A DNA stretch of 64,000 bases. Source: Spirogloea muscicola. Its lineage: Eukaryota; Streptophyta; Zygnematophyceae; Spirogloeales; Spirogloeaceae. Location of the stretch: assembly GCA_009602725.1 (NCBI GenBank), contig WELB01000079.1:92422-156421 (forward strand), read 5' to 3'. Both the position numbers and the translations under genes were made by a program. Positions within the stretch are counted from its first letter, which is position 1. Every line of letters starts with the position of its first letter. The notes under the pieces were generated by a model. The model did not search any database, was not told the origin of the DNA, and worked only from the letters and a program-made list of their open reading frames with translations. This document shows, piece after piece, positions 8,161 to 18,877 of the stretch.

Positions 8161-8475
8161 GAAGGAACGAACAAACGATGTGAGATGGCGCTAGTATGCC
8201 CGGCCGACCACGACGGCGCGCGTCGACCAAGAATGACAAGGCCCAAACTAGTTGGGAAAGCCTGTATCCTGCACCCGGCCAGCCTGACAGAAGAAGTGCT
8301 CGCCCATAGAGGAAGTGCTTGCTGAATTCTCAGAGCCGGAGCCCGGAGCCCGGACTGCCCCACCGCCGAGCTTGCTTGTCAGGAAGCCACAAGGACGCGC
8401 CCGAGGCCGAGACGCTGCGGCGACGCAGGCGAGCTGCGGCACGCTCGCCGTGGTTGGCCTCCAGAGGCGGCGGCC
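8161..8475. other. Upstream region of the oxidoreductase, with a partial hairpin module
   Basis: Repeats GGAACGAACAAACGAT (8162) from 2499, then unrelated sequence, then a GCTCGCCCATAGAGGAAGTG remnant at 8298-8320. The 150 bases before the ATG are GC-rich without a clear TATA box. Confidence 0.4.
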
Positions 8476-9738
8476 ATGGCGGCGGCCACGGAGCCGTCGG
8501 CGTCGGCGTCGCCGCCGCCGGTGCGCTTCGGCGTCCTCGGGTGCGCCAGGGTTGCCCGCAAGGTGGTGCGCGCCATGCACAAGGCGTCCGGCGTGGAGCC
8601 CCGCGCCGTGGGCAGCCGATCGCTGGCCAAAGCGCGCGAGTTCGCGGCCGAGGCGGGCCTGGCGACGGCGTACGGGAGCTACCAGGAGGTCCTGGACGAC
8701 CCGGACGTGGACGCGGTGTACGTGCCGCTGCCGACGGGCCTGCACCGCGAGTGGGTGGTCAAGGCCGCGGCGGCGGTCAAGCACGTCCTGCTGGAGAAGC
8801 CGCCGGCGCCAGACGCCGCGGAGCTGGAGGAGATGCTTGCGGCGTGCGCCGAGGCCGGCGTGCAGCTCATGGACGGCACCATGTGGATGCACAACCCGCG
8901 CGCCGCCGCCATGGCGCGGCACCTCGACGACCGGTCCGCCTTCGGCCGGCCCAGCCGCGTGAATTCCTCGCTCTCCTTCTGGGCTGCGGACGAGTTCCTG
9001 GCCACCAACATCCGGTGCAAGCCCGGCCTCGATGGGCTCGGGTGCCTTGGCGACGTCGGGTGGTACTGCATCCGCGCCGCACTGTGGGCCTTCGCCTTCG
9101 ACATGCCCCACCGCGTGGCTGCTCATCCTGACCCGAAGCTGAACGCCGCTGGAGTTGTCATGAGCTGTGGAGCCACTCTTACCTGGCCAGACGGCCGCGT
9201 GGCGGTCTTTGACTGCGGCTTTGATGCGCCATTTCGACAAAACCTTGAGATTGTCGGCACTAGAGCAGTCCTGGAGCTGAAGGACTTCATCATCCCCGTC
9301 AGGGAGGACGAATGCTCGTTCACAATAACCAGCGCAGTGGCTCTCAAAGACTTTTCCACATGGTAGTGGATATGCTGAGATGCTGCTTCTGCACGTAGAC
9401 TTGCTCTGTCTCCGGCCGCTCAAGCTAGACTAGGAAAATTGCTTTACTGCTGTGTTGCTCATGCTTTGTGTTGGTAGTGACCTTGATGAGGTGGTGTTGC
9501 CTGCAGGATCTCGAAGGAGGAGGTCAGTCACAAGGTACAGCTGAGGGTACCTCAAGAGGCGCTGATGCTCGAGAAGTTTGCTTCTCTTGTGGCGGGCATC
9601 CAATCGGGCCGCAGCAAAGCGGACCCACATTGGCCATCAATTGCTCGCAAAACGCAAGCAGTGCTCAGCGCAGTGGACCAGTCCATCAGAGGCGGCAGCT
9701 GTATGATACAACTGAATAGTGCACACGAGTCGGCCTGA
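8476..9738 (+). CDS. Gfo/Idh/MocA-family NAD(P)-dependent oxidoreductase
   Basis: Two exons, 8476-9362 and 9507-9738, joined by a 144-base GT-AG intron, give about 372 residues, normal for the plant family typified by Arabidopsis At4g09670. The N-terminal Rossmann fold starts with FGVLGCARVARKVVRAMH (dinucleotide-binding glycine motif, about residues 18-35). LLEKPPAP (about 110) is the family's conserved EKP motif, whose lysine takes part in catalysis. MDGTMWMHNPR and GLDGLGCLGDVGWY follow. The second exon supplies the SIARKTQAVLSAVDQS helix near the C-terminus. The family oxidises or reduces sugars or diols; the substrate cannot be told from sequence. The ATG at 8476 sits in a CCATGG context and begins just before the fold. 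No transit peptide is obvious. Confidence 0.9.
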
Positions 9739-10949
9739 ATCTGTCTTGCTTCTGCTGCGCTTTCTCCTTGTTGCAGTTAACTTCTTCTGTACTACAATCA
9801 CGCGGCCAATGAGTGCCGCCAGTTACTGTTTCCCCTGCACCTTGCACTTTGGCCGAGTCGTGCGGAAAACAAGCAATCTCACAGTAGGTCTCAAGTGCAG
9901 GCCTGCATTGTGGGTGCGTACAGTGGACTGAACTAAGGTGGGCCAGGCCTCAGAAGGCCCTCTCGACCAAGAATGCAGTACTTTTGGGCAAGATCGTTGA
10001 AGTCCGTGCCAGATATCGTTGCTCATGCAGGAGCGCTGTGTCAATCAGGAAGCGAGCCAGGCGGTGGCTACTGCCGCCCACTCGTCAGCCTCGGTCTTCC
10101 TATGCCTTATCTGCACCGTTTTCCATCAGAGCAGGCCAAACACAGCGGGTGGCTCTGAACTAGCCACTTTCCAGCATTTGCAGCATCTAGCACAATCTCC
10201 AGCTTGTCGTGTCGGTACAAAAAAGGCCCGGTGCGTCCCTGAACAAAAGCAGATCTCCTTCATACTTCTGCCATCCACAGCCACCTCCATCAGTGTTTAG
10301 ACACTCGGATTGTGGTGTGACATGGTTCTCCTTGTCTCTATTGGCTGACCTTAGGCTGCTGTCTTGCTGCTACTGAGCTGGGACAATCTGGCCAAGCAAG
10401 CTCCTCTGCTGACTCCCCCCCCAGCAGACTGTGCCACGTTCGTCAGGTGCCAGCCGCTCACAGCCATGGCTCCCCACATGTGGAAAATCGTAAGCAGCAC
10501 TGGGCAGGACGATTCGGCCGATGTGCTATTGCGAGATCCCACAACCGTCCCGTACATACGCGGATCCTGCACATGCGCATAGGGAGCCCCGCAGCCGCCA
10601 CCCGGGGCCGGCCTCATCCGGCAATGAGCAGAGTCTTATCGGCCGGCAAGCCCCCTGGCCAGGCAAATAGATGGTAATCTGCAGATTTCACAGGCCCGTG
10701 CTGCCCGCCGGCAGTTTTCGCACTCCAGGACTCCTACTGTTGACCCGCCCCCCTCCGGCGGCCCCGCCGCAGGCTGCGGACGCGCCGCCGCCGCCGCCGC
10801 CGCCGCGGCCGCCGCCGCCAGCCTGCCGCGTATGGCGGCGTCGTTGGCGTTGTCTACTCCACCGTCAGCAGTCATTGGTCATTCGACAGCGCGTCACCCG
10901 TCAGCTCCGCCCCAACGGCGTCACGCTTGTGCTGGACCCTACCTGTCGT
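9739..10949. other. Intergenic, no gene recognised; CCG microsatellite
   Basis: No conserved protein segment or RNA gene was found on either strand. A (CCG)n run lies at about 10782-10822. The first 150 bases probably hold the 3' UTR of the oxidoreductase. Confidence 0.5.
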
Positions 10950-11072
10950 CGCCGAAAGCGAGCGGTGCGCTTGAAATGAAAATGGTGGCCAATTTAATTC
11001 AGTACTTTGTCCAGGCAAAAGCTAGTGCACAAAGTATAAGGCTACATAAGACGAAGCCTTATGCTAGGGTGG
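10950..11072 (-). repeat. Diverged GCGCGC-type LINE 3' end
   Basis: GCGGTGCGCTTGAAATGAAA, GGTGGCCAATTTAATTCA, then GCTACATAAGACGAAGCC and GCTAGGGTGG parallel, with changes, the block at 7740-7880 (GCGCATGAAATTAAAG ... GCTACATGAAAAGACGCC ... CTAGGAGGG). It ends beside the single N at 11073, about 100 bases upstream of the GAUT start codon. Confidence 0.55.
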
Positions 11073-11176
11073 NGCCGCGCGCGCCGAGATGAGCGCGCCG
11101 CCGCGCCGCGCGTCGCTGAGGGCCAGCGCCGAGTGCCAGCTGGCGCGCCGGGAGGGCTCCACGGGCGTCGGCCGCC

Positions 11177-13764
11177 ATGAAGGTCCAGGTCTCGCCCGGG
11201 CGCCGCCGCATCACCATCTCCGCCAGCTCCGGCTTCCTGGACCCCGCGCTCCTGAAGCGCGCCGCGCGCTACTGGTCGTTCCGGTGGATCGTCTGCGGCC
11301 TGCTCGCCGCCTCCGTGCTCCTCACCTTCACCTTCCTGTCGGCGGCCGTCAGCGCCCTGGATGACATCCAGGACTGCAAGACCGCAGGTGCCGAGTGCTG
11401 TGAGACAGGCCCTGACGACCGCCTCTCAAGCTCTTCTAGCAAATGGCAATGTCCGGCTATAATGCACTTCTGATCTGTTCCAAGTTGGTGCCATCCCTTC
11501 ACAGATTGTATGTACTTTGGGCGGAAGTCATCGCCCGGCAAGCTGATGCCCAGAACAAGGCTGGTAGGCCTCTGGTCTCTCACGACTCCAGGCTTACGCT
11601 CATCAGCGTCCCAATGTTGTGTTCTGCTTGTTTGGCTCGCATGTGTAGCACAGGTGCAGAAGGCGTTGCTGCAACTCTTCTCACTCGGCAGGGTACTGCG
11701 CGCAGGGACGCCGCTGGCCAGATCCAGCCCCACTGGTTGCAGCACTCAAGGCGCGCACGGAGCTCCAAGCCTTGGACGACGAGATACCTGACACTATTGA
11801 TGACCTCATTGCACAGGCGACCGACTTGCAGTTCGATACCCCGACACTGGTCTTCAAACTGAAAGCCATGGTAATTCCATGTCCTTCCTCCAAGTGCAAA
11901 TTTATCTCTTAGACTTCTCCAACTTTTGCATTACCGGACCAGTTCTACTGAATGAATACACCGCATTGCCAGCTGTTAAATGACCAGCCTTTCATGCAAC
12001 ATGCCTATACGTGCTTCTGATGTTATAGCAGTCACGGTTGGGCTAGCGCCCCATCTTGCCAGCAAAGGGATGACCCGTGCTTGTTTTTCAGGTTGAGCTG
12101 CACGCAGAAAGGGCCCGGGTCGCCAAGCTTCAGCGAGCACTGTACAGGCACTTTGCGTCCAAAGGCATACCAAAGGGATTGCACTGCTTGGCACTCCGAT
12201 TGGCAAGCGAATATGCCGTCAATCCATTGGCCCAGAGACCCCTGCCATCGCCAGCTCTGCGTCCCCGCCTTTTGGACAAGAACCTACACCATCTGGTGTT
12301 GATAACGGACAATGTGTTGGCAGCATCTGTGGTGGTTGGCTCGACAGTCAGGAACGCGCTAACTCCAGAAGACATTGTCTTTCATGTTGTCACCGATGAT
12401 CTGTCATTCACAGCCATGCATGCGTGGTTTGCCACCCACCCACTTGAGCCAGCAACTATTGACGTCCGCAACTCCAACCAACTGGCCTGGTTGACCAAGG
12501 AGAATATCCCAGTGCTGGAGGTGATTGAGAGCTCCACCACTGTGCAGAAGCACTTCTATGGAGACCATTTAGAAGGAGTCAATCCTGCAGAGTTGCCCAT
12601 GGTGCTAGCTGCCAAGCTTCAAGGCCGCAACCCAAAGTACATATCCATCATGAATCATTTGAGGATGTACTTGCCTCAAGTAAGTGACAGTGAGCTTAGT
12701 GACCTGGACTTGCCAACCCCAACTTCACAGGCAAATGCTTCATGCTTCCCATTGTGTTGCATGCTGAACCTGTCACACGGTTGTGCTCACGAGAAGGACG
12801 TGAGCACCTACTTCGGTAATGCAACTGCTCTGGTCACAAGGTTGTGCTCGCAAAAAGGACGCGTGCACCTGTTCAGTAATGCCACTGCTTTCTCTGTGAT
12901 GTGTTTGATTACACTGAAGAGCTCATGTGCAGGTCTTTCCTGAACTGGACAAAGTTGTTTTCCTGGATGATGATGTGGTTGTACAACGCGATCTAAGTGG
13001 CCTTTGGCAAATCCCCCTCGATGGCAAGGTCAACGGTGCAGTGGAGACTTGCCATGGTCCTGACAAGTGGGTCATGTCCAAACGCTTCAAGATGTACTTC
13101 AACTTTTCAAGCCCTCTCATTGCTGCCCATCTTGATCCTGAAAAGTGCGCTTGGGCATATGGGATGAATATATTCGACTTGGCCGCCTGGCGGAGGTCCA
13201 ACATCACGCAAGTATATCACCACTGGGAAATGCAGGTTCCACCTTGTCTCAACCTTCATGCCATGGATTGACAGTCACAGACAAATGACAGCATAACAGC
13301 AGCTGGTTCATCTTGGGATGTGTATTTCCTAAAACTAAGTCAGCCCCTCCATGTTGGCTGAAGGCCTGTCAGTGGTTGCTTGTTCTTGTGGGCATCTATT
13401 GTCTTGCTTTCTCGTACCTCCTCAATGACTGCTTCCTGGCGGAAACAACCACTGAGTCCCACAAACATTTTCTGTGCAGAACCTGCAGGCGAACCTGACC
13501 CTGTGGCGCCTGGGGACTCTTCCACCTGCTCTGATTGCCTTTGATGGTCATGTGGCTCCCATTGATGCCGATTGGCACATGCTTGGACTTGGCTATCAAC
13601 CAGACAGCAACCTGGACATGGTAAAAGGTGCAGCTGTCATTCACTACAACGGGCCAGCCAAGCCGTGGCTTGACATTGCCATTGCTGACCTCCGACCTTT
13701 CTGGAGCAATCACGTGGACTATACAGACCAATACATGCACCAGTGCAACATTTTTGACTTTTAG
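11177..13764 (+). CDS. GAUT: GAUT-family (GT8) galacturonosyltransferase, GAUT13/14-like
   Basis: Five exons (11177-11387, 11692-11870, 12092-12679, 12933-13235, 13480-13764) encode 521 residues with all phases matching. The N-terminus (MKVQVSPGRRRITISASSG) and a single membrane anchor at about residues 33-58 (type II, Golgi) match the plant GAUT12-14 group rather than GAUT1 or GAUT8. The GT8 domain shows HLRMYLPQVFPELDKVVFLD with the metal-binding DDD (VVFLDDDVVVQ), NGAVETC, CAWAYGMNIFDLAAWR, LGTLPPALIAF, DADWHMLGLGY and the HYNG donor-site motif. Members add galacturonic acid from UDP-GalA to pectin or act in xylan synthesis. Intron 3 (12680-12932) stays open in the upstream frame and contains a tandem duplication. 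The presence of this clade is the main argument for a streptophyte. Confidence 0.93.
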
Positions 13765-14875
13765 GAAGACAGCACCACTGGGTCGAATTGCAGATACCAA
13801 CCACTTCACCAAGAGGCTCCAGATAAGCGAGCATGGTGTAAAGTGGCGCTTGATCACCAGGCGCACGGCCCTTGCGGCGAGCAGGCATCCGCCTCCCGCC
13901 AAAGGTGGCCTCAGGATACTCATATTCGTTTGTTCGTTCATTTATTTGGTCGCCGGGCAGCTCCCGAGCGGCGCTCTGGCTTAGGTCATTAGTGTGCGCA
14001 CAACTTATTCCATGGCAAGTCGGCCCCTCGGCAGAGTGCAGCACTCTTGCCGTCCAGGTGCTGTGCAGCTGCCTGTGCAGCACGGACAAATGAAGGAGGC
14101 GCTTGCCTGCAGCAAGTCGCAGAGAGATGAGAAGCTGTTCTGGCTGAAAAGAGGTGATGGCTGTGAAAAGCAAGCCCAAAAGATGATACAGATATCACAG
14201 TGATTGGCATGTATCAAGGAGCAGAGAGGAGGCTTGATGGGGACCAGCGGAATGCCGGGACGGGTGCTGTGCTTTGTTGCTTCTACGTTGCTTTCCTGAG
14301 TCGCTTCTTCATTGGTGGGTTGGCCTCTCACAATCATCACCTTCTAATAAGCTGTAAGCTTCTTCGTGAGGGCTTCTTCGTGAGGGGGCAAAAGCTGTGC
14401 ATGGCCAGCCCCAACGCGATAGACAAGGTCCAAAGGACTGTGAAAGCGCAAACCACTAAGGAAGCAGTGACCGTGTCAACCGGCCCCCTGCTGAGCAACC
14501 GGAATCGAAATTATTGGACTTCCTGCTCTGGCCGCCCTGTACCTGCACCTGTCTGCTATCATGATAGTTTTCTTGCTCTGCCTGCTCGTGCTAGCACAAA
14601 CAAACAGAAGACAGGAGAAGGGGTTGCTGAAGTGTTGAGCGCCAGGATCAGCGGGCCGTCGATGCCGCCGCCCGGCGGGAAGGCAAGAACTAACGGCTGC
14701 TGGTGTCAAAAGAGCGGCTGGTAAAGCCAGCCAGGTGCAGCCGGCGGGACGGCGAACCTTCGAATCCGAGCGGCTGCAGGTCTTACAGTGCACGAGCTCT
14801 GGTCCAGTCGCCATACCACTAACCGCCGTCGCAGGCCTTGCCGCCAGCGCCCCGCGGCGCGCCGCCGCCGCCGCC
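13765..14875. other. Intergenic with three diverged LINE hairpin modules
   Basis: Hairpin-like modules in antisense order lie at 14143-14205 (GGCTGTGAAAAGCAAGCCC), 14380-14440 (GCTGTGCATGGCCAGCCCC, then GACAAGGTCC) and 14705-14745 (GCGGCTGGTAAAGCCAGCC). The last is 130 bases upstream of the SMT1 start codon. No gene was recognised in between. Confidence 0.55.
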
Positions 14876-17824
14876 ATGGCGGATCCCTGGCGCGAGCGCC
14901 TGGGCCCGGCGGAGCTCGTGCGCGAGGCCGGCGGCGGCGTCGGCGCCGGCGGCGTCGCGGCCGCGGTGCGGGGGTGAGTTTCGTTGCTGGCGCTCGATGG
15001 CGGGTCTCCGACGGCAGGACATGGCGCGCGCGGCTGTGTCGACTGACGGATGCCTCCGCCGTCGCATGCCAGCTACGAGAGCTACCACGCGTACCATGGC
15101 GGCGACGAGGCGGCGAGGAAGAGCAGCTACACCGACATGGTGAGGCTCTCGCCGTCTGCCAATGCCAGCCAGTGCTGCCGTCCGGGCTTTCCGCATCACG
15201 TACGCAGGCTGTGGTGTCCGTAGCGCCTGCTACTGGGCGCAACAAGCGCTGCTGGTGGATGATCTGGGGACGTCAAGAGCACCACGGAGGCGTCACAACA
15301 TTTACGGCTCTGCCTGCGCTGCAGGTGAACAAGTACTACGACCTGGCCACCAGCTTCTACGAGTACGGCTGGGGCGAGTCCTTCCACTTTGCGCACAGGT
15401 TCTGGACATCTCTGCCGCTTCAAGTCGAAGCAGCTGCTTTGCAATGCCTTTTCATGCTTCTCCTACAGGTATGGCTCTGTCGCACTGAGCACTGTGGTGT
15501 TGGTTTTGTGGCAAGCAGGCACAGGAATGAGACACTTAGGGAGAGCATCAGGAGGCACGAGCACTTTCTTGCCTTGCGCCTTGGTCTGCGGCCCGGCATG
15601 AAGGTCATCAAAAGCCCACAATGTCTTGATCACGTTCGACCTTCGTACTCAAGCCCGCTGTTGAATCTTGAGTTGTTATACAAGATCATTTATCCATCAC
15701 TTTTTCCCCTTGACCCGGTGAGACATTGGCGGATCACATGTACTGTTGAGCTCCTTAGTGTGTCGTTCATCCACTTGTGACATCCATGGAAATACAAGGC
15801 ATGGTGACAACCTGGTGCACTTGACCTTAATGTCGTGGAAGACGGGTTGCCAGGTGCTGGATGTTGGATGTGGGGTTGGAGGACCCTTGCGAGAAATTGC
15901 ACTCTTCAGGTGTGGTGCAAAGCACGAAGTGTAGATCAGCTGCATTGCACCATTGAGGTGTGGTGCAAAGCACGAAGTGTACGTGAAGTGCTTTTGAAGA
16001 TGGCTAGGAACAAGATTGTTGTTCAGAGTGGCCATGTTTGCACATACCTTGATTGCTGTAGTGGAGACGTTTATTTGTATATACTTCAGACAGATTCTCT
16101 GGAATGAGAGATCTTTGACAGAGGCAGCATCCCTCATCTTTTGCAGTGGCGCTTCGGTCACGGGCCTGAATAATAATGCCTACCAGATCTCTCGAGGAGA
16201 GGTATTGAGCTTCAACCACATGACTTGACTTGCCCAGCATGTACTTGGACTAGAAGATACATATCTGGTCCTTATGTTCTTCATATAACACTTCTGTCAT
16301 GAGGCTTCTAGATGCATGGTCAGTAATAAACTGCCTTGAAACACATACCCTATACAGGTACTCAATAGGAAGGCCGAGTTGGACCGTTGCAATTTCCTGA
16401 AGGCCGACTTCATGAGCATACCAGTTGAAGAGGCAACCTATGATGCGGCCTATGCTATTGAGGCAACTTGTCACGCGCCGGACGCTGTGAGTGGATGTTA
16501 CATTTCCTAACAGCCAAGCAGACGAGAATGTTATATATTGTCTGGTCGACTTGGACAACTGCTCGCTCATTAGCCTTGACTCAGCAAGTGCATGTAGGTC
16601 TCGCCTGTCATCTTCTGCACCTAGGAGAGGTCTCCGTTGCTGCCCCTTCCCTGAGAGGAATTTACTGAAGGCCAGCACCCCTGAATCACAGTTTCCTATC
16701 ACCTCTCTTGCAAGGTGGCTTGCTACAGAGAGATCTTCAGGGTGTTGAAGCCTGGGCAATGCTTTGCAGCATATGAATGGTGCATCACAGACGCATACGA
16801 TCCCAAAAATAGGGAACATCAGCGAATCAAGGTGGTCATCAGACTGTCAGAATGATTTTTCTGTTATTTCCATATTTAGCAGTATCTCAGATTGACATTT
16901 CAGCATTGCACAGTGGCCTTACTGTGGCATTTATGTGGCAACATGTCAAACGATATTTCTTATGTTTGTTGATTGCTGTAGGCAGAGATTGAGCTTGGGA
17001 ACGGCTTGCCAGAAATTCGAACACTCAAGCAATGCCATGATGCTCTGATATGTGCTGGATTTGCGGTACTGATCATGCCACTCTCATGGTGCAGTCGGTT
17101 GCCTGGGTCCACAGCTGCTTCCTTCTTACAGATGTCAGAAATCATATGTTGAAGTTATATGGATTGTTTGGAAATTTTCATATGCTACTCTGAATTGTCG
17201 ACAATGTAGGTTCTGGAAGATGCGGATTTGGTAAAGACAGCAAAGGTCCCCTGGTATCAGCCCCTAGATCCAACGCACTTCTCCATCACCAACTTCCGAC
17301 TCACCTTCCTTGGCCGCAGCATTACTCGCGTGATGGTTTGTCACTCCTCACCTTCCACCTCCTTTTCCAGTCAGTCCTCATTGTCAGCTAGACAGATTCT
17401 TGGAAGACTGACTGACAAATGGATGCAATGCTGCTTGCTGGACTGAAAGCTTGATGAGGTCGTGATAGCCTGCACAGACATTCTCCCCACTACATGGCTT
17501 CCTCATTGTCGATTACAGTTTCCTGGTAGATAAGCATTGATGCCCATAACTTGATGTTGACTGGCAGGTTTGGACCCTGGAGAAGCTCAGTATAGCTCCT
17601 GCAGGAAGCTACCGAGTCGCGCAGTTCCTAGAGAAAGGAGCAGATGGTCTAGTCGAGGGAGGCAGGTGAGAGCCATTCTCCTCCGTCGAGTGGATAAGGT
17701 TCATTCTATGCTGCAAGAGGTTGGACATCCTTATGTATGAAGTACTGTCTGGATTGCAGGAAGGAGCTGTTCACACCAATGTATTTCTTCCTTGCAAGGA
17801 AGCCCTTGGCAGCCAAAAGCTAAA
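14876..17824 (+). CDS. SMT1: Sterol C24-methyltransferase (cycloartenol type)
   Basis: Twelve exons (14876-14973, 15073-15139, 15325-15398, 15519-15603, 15854-15909, 16147-16201, 16358-16486, 16715-16831, 16982-17065, 17210-17335, 17568-17665, 17761-17824) encode 350 residues, close to plant SMT1 (about 336); every junction is GT-AG and in phase. The sequence shows the sterol-binding [14 protein letters not shown] region, the SAM motif [26 protein letters not shown], the conserved EATCHAPD, the [11 protein letters not shown] block, PWYQPLD, and the C-terminal [12 protein letters not shown]. The enzyme transfers a methyl group from SAM to C24 of cycloartenol at the ER, the first committed step to phytosterols. 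Intron 5 carries a duplicated splice-donor region. Confidence 0.95.
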
Positions 17825-18385
17825 GCTTCACTTGATTCCACATAGCTGTTGGCAATCATATTAGTGGAACTCGAGGAGTTCCTGCTTCGCCAATGACCTT
17901 GCACGCTCTTATCATTCTTTGGCTTGGTCCTCATGGTCCAGCCCTTCAACAATCTCTAGATTTTGAGTTAAGCCCTGGAGAGACCAAGCTCTTCTTGAAG
18001 AAGAGGGGGCTGTGAAGAGCCAGTCCAGGCAAAACTATACAAAGTCCAAAGGGCCGAGAGGCTCTGAAACCACACGGCAATGCAAGTGAAAGCAGCTGTC
18101 TCTAAGAAGTTCTGAAGGGGGCGAGGGCTGGGAAGCAAGGAGCTCATCCGAGGGACAACTTTCGTGCATTTGAATAATCGAAGGCCAAAGTGGCCACTCA
18201 TCTTGAAGGGAAAAGATTCGTGTATTTTGAAACAAATGAAGGCTAAACGAAATGGCCAAGTACAAAGAAGGGGGCGAGGGGCCAGCCGAGAAGAGGAACG
18301 TGCGCGCCCATAGAGAAGAGGGGCTGGCAAAGCCAGCCCAAAAAGAATGGACAACGTCCAAAGCCAACGAAAAGAGAAGCCGAGG
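17825..18385 (-). mobile_element. LINE 3'-end remnants upstream of CDC20
   Basis: 18005-18070 holds a diverged hairpin (GGGGCTGTGAAGAGCCAGTCC-like) with TACAAAGTCC after it. 18150-18262 holds two TTCGTG(C/T)ATTTTGAA-like repeats and GGCCAAGTACAAAG (family A 3' terminus). 18298-18380 holds a well-kept module: CGCCCATAGAGAAGAGG, GGCTGGCAAAGCCAGCC, GGACAACGTCC. The first 150 bases after 17824 are likely SMT1 3' UTR. Confidence 0.7.
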
Positions 18386-18877
18386 GAAACGGCGGCCGCG
18401 GCGACTGACGGCGGCTCCGCGGAACGGCGACGCCCGCCCCGACCCCGCACGGCGGTCGGGGGCCACCCCGCCACGTGGCGCCCAGGAGCGCGCAGGCGGG
18501 CCCGCCAACTTCCCGTTGGCCCGCGCCCGAAAGCCCCCCCCCTACCTCCCTCCTCTCCCCCCCCCGTACCTCCCTACCCTCGGGCCTCTCGTGCGGCGGC
18601 CTTGGTCGAGCTCTTCTTGCTCTCAGTGATCCACACGCATGCCAGTGCTTGCCGGCACGCCCAGCGTTCCTGCGCCGGGCGCGCGGCTGCGGCCGCTCCG
18701 TGCTAAGCGCGCGCCGCCGTCGGCGCCGCCAGGTGAGTAGACTAGCGGCGAGCTCGCTTTGTCCTGACATTGCTTGCTCGTCTTCTCCGCTCCCTTGTTG
18801 GGGCCGCGGCCGCGGCCGCCATTCTCCCCCGCCCCCTTCCTCTCCTCCCCCTCCCCCTCTGGCACGTGAGTGACGTT
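18386..18877. promoter_or_regulatory. Putative promoter and 5' UTR region of CDC20
   Basis: C-rich, with a long pyrimidine tract (18535-18575). A GT donor-like site at 18733 (CCAG|GTGAGT) and an AG at 18886 could splice, but the exon pair is not in phase with the CDC20 frame from the ATG at 18639, so I treat this region as non-coding. No TATA box was recognised. Confidence 0.35.

Noticed and set aside
8248-9423. 391-codon minus-strand frame
   Set aside because: Antisense of the oxidoreductase, whose plus-strand protein matches a known family throughout.
14788-15780. 330-codon plus-strand frame over the start of SMT1
   Set aside because: It runs through SMT1 introns 1-4; homology and phase closure support the spliced model.
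18639-18732. Alternative first exon for CDC20 starting MPVLAGTPSVP
   Set aside because: Joining its donor to the AG before ACTCCGAGC puts the CDC20 frame out of phase; the ATG at 18878 needs no intron.
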